Made by a program: the position numbers and the translations under genes
Part shown: in pieces, positions 1 to 7,449 of the stretch
How the letters are laid out: each line of letters opens with the position of its first letter
Numbering within the stretch: the first letter of the stretch is position 1
The notes under the pieces: model-generated
What the model was told of the DNA's origin: nothing
The model's input: the letters and a program-made list of their open reading frames with translations, nothing else
The model's database searches: none
From: Funneliformis mosseae
Taxonomy: Eukaryota; Glomeromycota; Glomeromycetes; Glomerales; Glomeraceae
Direction of reading: 5' to 3'
Length of the DNA: 11,286 nt
Assembly: GCA_910592005.1 (NCBI GenBank)
Contig: CAJVPP010003572.1
Location: 1 to 11,286 of the forward strand

Positions 1-74
1 CTTTACAAGAACAAAGTAATAACCGTCGTAATATGGTTGAACACCTTCGATCCCAACTGGAATCGAACCTTTGA
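1..74 (+). CDS. Possible C-terminal end of a gene entering from the left (partial)
   Basis: The frame starting at base 3 is open to a TGA at 72-74 and ends in ...MVEHLRSQLESNL. The peptide is polar and rich in Gln, Asn, Arg and Glu, with leucines spaced as in a coiled coil. That is unlike the Ile/Phe/Tyr/Lys-rich peptides that random AT-rich DNA gives here. A second frame is open slightly further, to a TGA at 82-84, but reads as a less typical mix. Only 23 codons are inside the window, so no family can be named. It could equally be a chance open stretch. Confidence 0.4.
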   Translation, partial: LQEQSNNRRNMVEHLRSQLESNL

Positions 75-886
75 TCAACAATGATCATTACGTGCTAACG
101 GTTTGCTAACTGTTTACTCTTTGCGTGTGTTTACATTTTTAATTATATTCTCAACAGATATGGCAAGTACAACCGAGATATACTATAACTATTTCTTATA
201 TTAACCGTGCGTAGATGATTTATTCGAAGAGATATTTAAATTCTGAATGGCTTTGGAAAACTATCAGAATATATAACGGTTTTCAGCGAAACGAGTCAAA
301 AGACGCAGCAGGGAAATCTTCAGGGAGTATCTTAGCATGATTTAACCACTCTATCACGCTAATGATTAGAGTATAATACTTACGGAAACAGGATTATCAA
401 TTACGGTAAGTCTCTCACTTATTCAAGGTATCAAGTGATGACAGATAGGTCTGAATTAATTGCGTTGAACGTGTTAGAATGATTGGTAACTATAATTATC
501 TAGTACGATGTACACGCCACTTAAACGATTTTTAATAAAATTATTTATTGTGAGAAATTATGTAAAAAATAATAATATGAAAATTGATAAACTTAAATAT
601 GAAAAGATTAAATAAATATATTAAAAAAAAAAAAATTATTTGTATATTGTTGTTAAATTCTGTATAATAAAATTTTGCTTAATCCAAGTTCTATTACATT
701 TTTTTACGATTTTCAAATAAAAGAATGCACAAATACAAAACATTTTATGAAATAAGAAATAGAGCCGTCGTATTATGTGAATTGGCTACATGATTTCCAA
801 TTTATTTAACGGGATCTTTGACATCTTTCAAAGGAAAAAATATATATTTAGAAAATGATTAAAAAATAAAACAAAAATATTAAATT
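75..886. other. Intergenic, AT-rich; GC-richer patch at about 200-450
   Basis: No convincing gene is seen. The patch at 200-450 is less AT-rich, and stretches of all three + frames are open in it. The longest starts at an ATG at 215 and stops at 338-340 (41 codons, beginning MIYSKRYLNSEW). A GTAAGT donor-like site follows at about 410. Because several frames are open together, coding cannot be claimed. From about 530 to 886 the DNA is simple AT-rich sequence. On the - strand an AATAAA (bases 801-806, read as tttatt on +) lies about 80 bases past the stop of the makorin-like gene and could be its poly(A) signal. Confidence 0.5.
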
Positions 887-1555
887 CTAAATAAATTTTT
901 TGAACCTTAAAAACATTTGATCCTTTTGAGTTCCAGATTTTACAAAACGACTTGAACCAACAAAAGATGGAGAAAAAGTTCTGCATGTGGGACATGTCTT
1001 GGTGTTATCAACAATTTGAAAACGATTGTTGTTTGTAATTGGTTTGAACCATTTTTTTACACAACGGAAACAAAACACATGATCGCATTGTACAAGCAAT
1101 CCAAATAATTTAAATACTTTAGGAGATTCGAAGCAAATACCACATATATACTCCTCTTCATCAACCTTTTTTGCATTTTGTTTTTTTTGATCTTTCAAGT
1201 CGTTTTTCCGAATACGGATAGTGCTAGTAAAGCTCACTTCATTGATGATGTCATCAGGTTTGTCATGTTTATTCCAACATGAATCTCCAAACATACAACG
1301 ATTTTCCAAGAAATAACGGCAAACCGATGGAACACTCTTATTTTGATGACAGTTCGAGTTAAAATTCGACCTATACAACGAACTTTCCCCATTACTAGAG
1401 TTGTATCGTGTACCACTCCCATCGTTATTACTTTGAGAACTAGTATCTTCTTGTTTGTGCGAAAAATGATAACTTGTCCCTCTGTTACAATTTCCGTTAG
1501 CATAATACCAACAAATCGGACGGGAAGGATTCGCGTTCGATCTGTAATATGGCAT
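887..1555 (-). CDS. Makorin-like CCCH zinc finger / RING finger protein (probable E3 ubiquitin ligase)
   Basis: This is a single uninterrupted frame of 222 residues ending in TAG (887-889). The start chosen is the ATG at 1555-1553 (MPYYRSN). The frame stays open further upstream to about 1634 but has no ATG there. Residues 15-33 form a CCCH-type finger, C15-x7-C23-x5-Y29-x3-H33, in which the third Cys is Tyr. Residues 79-97 form an intact one, C79-x7-C87-x5-C93-x3-H97. A C3HC4 RING follows: C138, C141, C157, H159, C162, C165, C188, C191. The order CCCH-CCCH-RING and the stretch after the last RING Cys resemble makorins. Known makorins are E3 ubiquitin ligases with RNA-binding CCCH fingers, so that role is inferred. 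The protein is shorter than usual, with no further CCCH finger after the RING. A Ser/Asn-rich linker (about residues 34-76) joins the fingers. It may be a separate family of short CCCH-RING proteins. Confidence 0.88.
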   Translation of the reverse strand: MPYYRSNANPSRPICWYYANGNCNRGTSYHFSHKQEDTSSQSNNDGSGTRYNSSNGESSLYRSNFNSNCHQNKSVPSVCRYFLENRCMFGDSCWNKHDKPDDIINEVSFTSTIRIRKNDLKDQKKQNAKKVDEEEYICGICFESPKVFKLFGLLVQCDHVFCFRCVKKWFKPITNNNRFQIVDNTKTCPTCRTFSPSFVGSSRFVKSGTQKDQMFLRFKKFI

Positions 1556-1559
1556 GATC

Positions 1560-1589
1560 AATGATAAGTCTAACAATGATAAGTCTAAT
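1560..1589. repeat. 15-bp direct repeat, two copies, just upstream of the makorin-like start
   Basis: Two adjacent 15-base units (1560-1574 and 1575-1589) read aatgataagtctaa followed by c or t, so 14 of 15 positions agree. They lie directly before the ATG of the makorin-like gene, so they are probably in its 5' untranslated region. They stay in its frame without a stop and would encode a short Leu/Asp/Ser repeat, but no ATG precedes them. Confidence 0.85.
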
Positions 1590-1894
1590 AATGAGAAAGA
1601 AAAAGAGATTAATTGCGATTCAATAGGAAAATTTTAGATAGTGTTCTTTTCAGGAGAAGAAACAGCAAGCACAAATAAAAAAAAAATAAAAAAAAAGACC
1701 TTTGGTAATTTATATTTTAATTCAGTCTCGTGACTCAATTTTAACCCGAATAAAGAAACAATAACCTAACCTTGATCATCCTTATTGATATATTAAAGAA
1801 TTGTTTTCCCTTACTTTTTTTTTGATTATTGTTATATGAAACGTCTGTTTGGGGAAACAAAACTTTGGGCACATGACATTTCTATAATTATTAA
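1590..1894 (-). promoter_or_regulatory. Upstream region of the makorin-like gene, with T-rich tract on its coding strand
   Basis: This is the 5' flank of the gene at 887-1555. On the coding strand a nearly pure T run (bases 1671-1697, A on +) lies about 115-140 bases before the ATG. Such tracts are common in fungal core promoters. No clear TATA box or named operator was found, so the promoter role rests on position and composition only. Confidence 0.3.
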
Positions 1895-2235
1895 GCTTTT
1901 ATTTACAGTATATGTACACCACAAAATTGTAGATCTAATTTGCTTTTTAAAAGTTTCATTCAAGGTTGGTTTATGGTGCATTTACGCCACCAAAATGAAA
2001 TGAATGTGGAAATTCATGCAGGAATGTTTTATGATTCACTGATGTTTTGTTATTAATCTTTCAAAAATACAAAGAAACGTTGATCCGATATGCAATTATC
2101 ATGCAAACGCCTGTTATTATGCATTGTTTTGGAAATTCTACAGATAATTTTTTCGGAGTTTATTTGAAGTCACATCCGAATGATGTTTATCATTACATTT
2201 CATTAGTCCGGAGTGATAGATATGTCCGGACTTAA
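1895..2235 (+). pseudogene. Possible broken coding patch (two overlapping + frames)
   Basis: One frame is open from 1895 to a TAA at about 2054 and includes the run GWFMVHLRHQNEMNVEIHAG. A second frame is open from about 2047 to a TAA at 2233-2235. It has its first ATG at 2101 (MQTPVIMHCFGNSTDNFFG) and ends in SLVRSDRYVRT. Both are richer in polar and small residues than the surrounding AT-driven frames, and the second takes over almost where the first stops. That pattern would suit an old gene fragment with a frameshift. I recognise no domain, and chance is possible. Confidence 0.2.
2205..2232. repeat. Perfect 8-bp inverted repeat around TCCGGA (12-base loop)
   Basis: AGTCCGGA at 2205-2212 is followed by its exact complement TCCGGACT at 2225-2232, with 12 bases between. 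Each arm contains the self-complementary hexamer TCCGGA. The GC-rich arms stand out in an AT-rich spacer. It could be a dyad site for a dimeric regulator or a short RNA hairpin. Nothing else in the sequence decides this. Another TCCGGACTT word occurs at about 7405-7413. Confidence 0.7.
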
Positions 2236-3579
2236 CACCGGTTTTCTGTTCCTGGTATCACGATTTTAGTTATTAATGAAAGATCATTTTCATTGCCCCA
2301 AAGTTATTCCTAAACGAGAAAATACTGTAGATACAGTAATTTGAATTTCTCTACAGAAAAGAAACTTGTTTACAAGGTACAAACGCGAAACGTGAAAACT
2401 CATTATTATTAATTCATTTAATATTAAAGAATGTACAATATATTTACTATATTTGAGAAAAAGATAAATGTTGAATTGTCCTTTGTAGTCAAAATGATTT
2501 ACTCTTAATTTCTCACATCTTTGAAAAAATTCGTTATAAATAAATTCGTAATAAAAAGGATCATTTATATATGCTGTGTTAATACTTTTTAATTCATTAA
2601 ATGTTATACAGCATTTAACTTGTGTAACAAGATTTTTCGTTGTATTGTGAAATTCTCAAAATTCGTTATAGAAAGTGTTGACTGTAGCTGTATAAAAAAA
2701 AATTACAATTAAATTTAATCATTAAAATAAATAAATAAATTAAATTAAATTAAATTAAAAAAATCAACTATTAAAATCAATTATTAAATTAAAAAAGTTA
2801 TTAATTAAATACAAAATCCAAATATTAATTAAAATTCAAAAAATAAAAACAGCTTATTAAAAAAAATCATTAAAAATTAAATTAAATCGATTAATTAATT
2901 AATAAATAAATTAATTGATATAACTAAAAAAAATATTTAAAATTAAAAAATTAAAAAAAATATATATATTTAAAATTATAAAAACTTAATCAACTATAAT
3001 TCTAATTCAACCTTGAATTGAATATAATCTAAACTTTACCTAAAACTATTCAAATATATAAAAGGTTTATTATTTAATAATCCTAATCAAATCTAAATGA
3101 AACTAACTTAATTGTAATCCAAACTTAATCTCTAATGATATTAATTCAATTTAATATATTATATTTAAAAATTAAAACAAAATCTATATAATTAAAAAAA
3201 TTGTGTGTAACTATCACGTTTAGAGTAATTTCACTTGAGATAAAGTGAAAAATAAGAAATATGTAATACTTGTTTAAAATTTATAAATTCTTGCTTAAAG
3301 TCCGTGTTGTAAGAAACGGCATTTATGAATGGCGAAAATATCAAAAATATCATTTTATATTTGTTATTTGTTAAAACCTATATTTGCTAAAATAATTATA
3401 ATAGTTTTCGTTTTTACATTTGTTTTATTATAGATTTATTACAATTGTATATTGTTATTTTATTTCATTATATTAATTATTTATATTATATTTGATATCT
3501 TCGTTATATTATTTTAAATAGAAAAAGTTAGAATTTAGAAATTTTTCAGAAAATCCGCTTTGATCAAAGAATAAGTTAG
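2236..3579. other. Intergenic spacer, no gene seen
   Basis: This stretch is AT-rich on both sides of the low-complexity tract at 2701-3180. I see only very short open frames, and no RNA gene or splice-site pair that forms a consistent model. Confidence 0.6.
2701..3180. repeat. Extremely AT-rich, G-poor low-complexity tract
   Basis: By hand count this 480-base stretch has about 11 G and 40 C, so about 11% G+C with a clear C over G bias on the + strand. Its first part is built of short words such as repeated aaatt and ttaat units (2725-2945). The later part (3000-3130) has degenerate C-containing words such as aatctaaac and aatcctaatc. No reading frame or RNA gene is visible. Confidence 0.85.
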
Positions 3580-3762
3580 ATGAATCTTGATAAAGACGTC
3601 TGTAATCTTGAAATAATAAATTCCACCATTACACTTTCAACCTTTATCGTGTCTCCATATAGACTTGAATATAATAACCAACTACACAAGAATCGTATAA
3701 TTAAATTGTTGAATAGATATTTCTTAGGACCTTGTTTTAGATTTAAAATCGTTGTTGGTTAA
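3580..3762 (+). CDS. Short hypothetical frame, 60 residues
   Basis: The frame begins with an ATG at 3580-3582 (MNLDKDVCNLEIINSTITLS) and ends in ...FRFKIVVG before a TAA at 3760-3762. The composition is mixed and not a simple product of repeats. I recognise no family, signal or membrane segment. No matching exon was found on either side. At this base composition a 60-codon frame can arise by chance. Confidence 0.2.
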   Translation: MNLDKDVCNLEIINSTITLSTFIVSPYRLEYNNQLHKNRIIKLLNRYFLGPCFRFKIVVG

Positions 3763-4494
3763 TTCAAAAACCAAATTACCCTTTATCAATATTTTTAATA
3801 AGTTGAAAATATCATTTACACGTTTAAAGATCATTTGTACGACAAAAAAAAAATCATCTCAAACAGAAACTTTTGATGTTGCCTCCTCAAGTTTGTAAGC
3901 ATGTATAAGCTTTTCGTAAATTTTATTAATTTAAACTTATTTATTTATTTATTAATTATTTTTATAGACAATAAATCAATTTAGAAAATAGAAGTCTGCT
4001 CCTTCCGAAATATTACAATCAACATTATCTTGAGAACAATTACAGGATGATCGTAGAAACTAGGTATGCCTGAGGCGACCACCATCGCTTATAATCAAAA
4101 AAATAAAAATAAATAAGAATATGCATGACAAGTGAAGCGAAACGATTATCAAAAAAAAAAAAAATAACGTGAATCCAACTCGTCTAAAATAATTAATTAT
4201 TGAAATATGAATTTAACCTTTTTAAGTTAGTATAATATTAGCGGGAATAAAATATTTTCGTCATCAGAAATATCTTTTGTTAATTCAATTAACGCAAAAA
4301 ATAAGCATATAAAATGGTATAAGCTTTTCAGCATTCTTTTATACTAGTACTGATACAATCTGGTTTTACAAATTTTACGTAAAATTGATTTTAAATTTTT
4401 TTTTTATAAATATTTGCGTAGCAATTTTTTACATATTCAAAATTGTGACGTCTGTATATTTTCAATTGACATGTTTTTTTGAGCCTTATGTTGT
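3763..4494. other. Intergenic; weak coding-like pieces on the - strand
   Basis: No confident gene is seen. On the - strand an ATG at 4085-4083 opens 34 codons (MVVASGIPSFYDHP, then a hydrophobic run) to a TAA at 3981-3983. A second - strand piece runs from about 3909 to a TGA at 3859-3861 (LIHAYKLEEATSKVSV). A GTAATT donor after the DHP codons and an AG at 3911-3910 would join them in frame to a 30-residue peptide. The acceptor is poor and no family is recognised, so this is only a note. Confidence 0.35.
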
Positions 4495-4722
4495 CTAGGC
4501 CCAATCGTCAAATTTCTTTTTCAAACTTGCTTGAAGCAAACGAAGTTTATTTAGAAATGAATGTTCGTATAAGTTTTTATATATAATTTGTCGCAAAGTC
4601 CCTACATTTGTTGTAGATGAATTAACCCAAGACTTTATTATAAAAGAAAACTGTTTGCAAAAACATAATCTCCACCAAATCGACAAGTCACAAACGTAAA
4701 TATAACCATAAACTGCATTCAT
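4495..4722 (-). CDS. Hypothetical frame, 75 residues
   Basis: The frame starts with a true ATG (4722-4720, MNAVYGYIYVCDL) and ends in ...LLQASLKKKFDDWA before a TAG. The first third is Cys/Phe/Trp-rich. The second part is a more typical polar and leucine mix, including KSWVNSSTTNVGTLRQIIYK and a basic stretch near the end. I recognise no domain. It could be a fragment of a larger gene or a mobile element, since AG acceptor-like sites lie inside the frame, or a chance frame. Confidence 0.3.
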   Translation of the reverse strand: MNAVYGYIYVCDLSIWWRLCFCKQFSFIIKSWVNSSTTNVGTLRQIIYKNLYEHSFLNKLRLLQASLKKKFDDWA

Positions 4723-5028
4723 TTTTTAAATTATAAAATAATTTTATAATTTTCCAAATTCTCATTGAAAATTTTTTAACTAATGTAAAATACATATTTT
4801 TTTTTTTTTGGAAACCCTAAAAAAATCTAATAAAATAGTAAAATATAAATTAATAAATTAAATCATTCTAACTGAAAATTAATTTTGAACTTTATATAGT
4901 ATGAAATCGATTAAAACAAAAAATCTTAACCAAATGTATAGCGCACCCTCGTACACCATATACATAACTCGATTTCAAAAAAAAAACTTTTGATTAGATC
5001 AGAAATAAATAAAGTAAATAAAGCTTTC
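4723..5028. other. Spacer, nothing recognised
   Basis: This is AT-rich DNA with an oligo(T) run at about 4798-4810 and several oligo(A) runs. No frame, RNA or repeat of note was seen. Confidence 0.6.
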
Positions 5029-5115
5029 TCATGATAAATGAATTTTTTCAAGTCCATCCGTAATATCTTCATCAGAATCAGCCTCACGGGTAATCAATGA
5101 ATGTTTCTCTGCCAA
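5029..5115 (-). CDS. Probable terminal exon of an unidentified gene, or its remnant
   Basis: On the - strand a strong acceptor (TTGCATTTTCAG, AG at 5117-5116) is followed by 28 codons. These start LAEKHSLITREADSDED, finish GLEKIHLS, and end at TGA (5029-5031). The acidic, charged peptide is very unlike chance translation of this AT-rich DNA. A GTAACT donor at 5193-5188 would give a 78-nt intron, like the other introns of the window. It would also put FKQ in frame before LAEKHS. Upstream of that the frame meets a TAA at 5217-5215, so an earlier exon must be very short or is lost. No other exon could be tied to it, and the product is unknown. Confidence 0.42.
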   Translation of the reverse strand: MAEKHSLITREADSDEDITDGLEKIHLS

Positions 5116-5744
5116 CTGAAAATGCAATAATTATGAAAAATAAAAATTATATTTCGAACAATTTCGTTATATAATATGAATTGAAATAGTTACTTGTTTG
5201 AAAAATAGAACTTTTTATCAGAATAGGATTGAATTTATGAACCTTTTAATTTTATTGGATGTTGGTTACGTAAATAAACATTTATAGATAACGTTAAATA
5301 TTTCCGTTTACTAATTGTTAATCGTAATACCTGGTATAATTTTAAATCGTATGGAATTTAATTATCAATGAATTTAATTAACATTGCACAATTTCAAACA
5401 TATTGAATGTATTTTTATTCAAATTGATAGATAATTGATAATTTTGGAATATTATTTACTAATAACATTTTATAATAATAGGTTTAACTATTTTTTAAGT
5501 ATTCATGGCTAAATAAAATCTAGTTAAAATAAAAGTTGACATGTCGCCAATTATTTCGTTGCTTTTCTGTGATAAAATAAAATTCTTTTTTAAATTTCTA
5601 TATTTTAAATGTATTAGATTGTAAAAGTGGATTATTTAGAGCTAAGGTAATATTAAATTGTGTAAGTTTATTTATTGTCAAAAACACGTGATCTATTAAG
5701 TGTCCTTATTTATCACGAGCGTTAACGTTAATAACCATGAAAAC
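5116..5744. other. Spacer; no exon could be placed
   Basis: This stretch is AT-rich. If the terminal exon at 5029-5115 belongs to a living gene, its other exons should lie here or beyond on the - strand. I found only weak pieces, such as a CACAG acceptor near 5570 followed by a short open stretch. A CACGTG hexamer (E-box type) is at 5685-5690, about 55 bases before the ATG at 5745. Confidence 0.45.
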
Positions 5745-5846
5745 ATGAAATATTCGCCGATAACACAGGGTTGCGGCTCCGCGGTGACCCATGATGATAT
5801 CTCTGATTTTGCGGTAAATATAATTTTAGCGTCCTTCTCCCGATAA
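5745..5846 (+). CDS. Candidate first exon or small ORF in a GC-richer island
   Basis: An ATG at 5745 opens MKYSPITQGCGSAVTHDDIS and continues to a TAA at 5844-5846 (33 residues). After codon 23 there is a GTAAAT donor at 5814, and a good acceptor (tcgttttcttttcag) ends at about 5899. Splicing there gives a frame that runs to a TGA near 6015. The island is clearly richer in G+C than its flanks, as real exons in this window are. However, the - strand is open here too (ATG at about 5794, MGHRGAATLCYRR), so strand and coding status are undecided. A 5' exon, a non-coding RNA or a promoter are all possible. Confidence 0.28.
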   Translation: MKYSPITQGCGSAVTHDDISDFAVNIILASFSR

Positions 5847-6197
5847 ATCTAATCCCTGAAATTGGATTGCTCAGAATACTTTTGTCGTTTTCTTTTCAGT
5901 TGCTTGTATCAAATGTTGCAAAAATTATAATTTCCAGGAAAATATATGTTCACTTCAATATGATTTCCAGAATTTGATCTGCAAAATTAAGTTTAGATCA
6001 TCTTATCTTTTTCAGATAAATATCTTTTATAGTTTCAAAAAAAAAAAAAAAAAAATGAAATAATCTTAAAGTTTCGAAAATAAAAGAATATTTTTTTTTT
6101 AAAAAAACAAAGTTCTTAAAATCAAAGTCCTATAAAAATGCATAATTATTATATATTTACTAACTATGGTTATTTTATCGATATCACTTTAAGTTAG

Positions 6198-6329
6198 ACC
6201 TTATAAATCAATTTTGGCCATTTTGACATCCGGCCAAAAGGTGAGTTTAAGTAAATATTATAAACATGCGTGAAAATATTTATTCTTTAGATTGAACGTG
6301 TTCGAAAGTTTTTTAATTTGTTAAATTGA
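6198..6329 (+). CDS. Candidate pair of 3' exons joined by a 50-nt intron
   Basis: Bases up to 6240 read ...SILAILTSGQK and end exactly at a consensus donor GTGAGT (6241). A TTCTTTAG acceptor ends at 6290. The next bases, in phase, read IERVRKFFNLLN then TGA (6327-6329). An AG at 6196-6197 could begin the first of the two exons. These may be the end of a + strand gene starting at 5745, but I could not build the middle. The product is unknown and the 50-nt intron is shorter than the confident ones in the window. Confidence 0.27.
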
Positions 6330-7449
6330 AATAAGAATGTCGATCATTTCCAAATTTGTGTTCATTTATTTTTTTTTTTTTTTTTTGGTTTGATGTTCGA
6401 CTGCTTTGTTAATAAGATAATCGACTATTTTAACCAAATATAGTTCATATATCATATAATAATATGAATCAAAAAATCTCATTTTGTCCTGTTAACCTGA
6501 TTTTTAATAGCTAGCTCCAGTGATCATTTCATATTTAGATAAAATGGTACAATATCTGTGTAACAGATCGCTCTGAATAAAATTTGGTTAAAAATTAATT
6601 ATACATGAAAAATACTCACTTTTAAAAGACAAAATATTGAGTTTATAATATTATCATTTACACAAGATACTTACAATTATAAATTTATTTCAATCTGATC
6701 ACAGGTTATTGTATGATTGTATTATTATGAATAAATCACATTTCTCAACAGTAAATCATAATTTAATTTAAAAAAAACAATTGGAATAATTATTAATTAG
6801 GATTTTGAGTATTTAAGAAAATTTAAAGCAATTTACTTAAGCTCCGCTTCATAATAATTTAATCTAATAGTAATTTAAAAGGTAAAATGAGCACAAAATA
6901 TTTTTTTCTCGTCCATAATAATATTTTTTTGTTTCAATGTCGAAAAATTCTTTGATGGTGGAATAGAGCGATTTAAGTTTAATATATAGGAATGGATTTC
7001 GAAAGTATACCCAAAATTTGATTTGATATTAAAGTCATTTTTTTTTTTGAAATTGTGTAACCAATTTTTTTTTTTATTTTTTTTTACAAAATTTGTACCT
7101 GAATGAATATGTTTAAAATGTAGTTTATTCAATTCCTCAAAAGAAAAAAAGAAAGTATTGAGAAAATTTAAAATTTTACAACATTTTGCTTAATTATATT
7201 CTATTTTGCGTAATTTTTACAATTATGAAGAAACAAAGGAGAATATGGGTGATTGATTGAACAACTTAAAAAATTTTCATTACATATTATGTATAAATTA
7301 ATTCTGATACGAAAAGTTATTAACTTAATCAATACGATAAATCTTATATAGCTTGAGACAATTTTTTTGATATTTGAAGATCACCATTTCCCGGCTCGAG
7401 GTTTTCCGGACTTAATTTTTTTTTTTTTTCAATACGATATACAGACAAT
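6330..7449. other. Long AT-rich spacer with homopolymer runs
   Basis: No gene is recognised. Simple runs include 18 T at 6369-6386 and 14 T at 7416-7429; a 19-base A run lies just outside at 6037-6055. A - strand frame at 6875-7132 is mostly the Lys/Asn/Phe translation of oligo(A) and oligo(T) runs and is not supported. A short GC-richer patch at about 7388-7412 lies just past the end of the methyltransferase gene and may be in its 3' flank. Confidence 0.6.

Noticed and set aside
57..69. tRNA T-loop-like word on the - strand (GGTTCGATTCCAG)
   Set aside because: The flanking bases do not pair as a T stem and no acceptor, anticodon or D arm could be laid out around it.
1343..1564. + strand frame of 73 codons across the makorin-like gene
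   Set aside because: It is the antisense shadow of the CCCH-RING gene, whose zinc-binding pattern decides the true strand. A - strand frame at 1234-1503 is also a shadow.
5792..5806. C/D-box snoRNA-like signals (ATGATGA then CTGA)
   Set aside because: The two boxes are only five bases apart and no terminal stem flanks them at a proper distance. A second CTGA near 5857 has no matching stem either.
6875..7132. - strand frame of 85 codons
   Set aside because: Much of it is Lys, Asn and Phe from oligo(A)/oligo(T) runs, with no domain and no splice partners.
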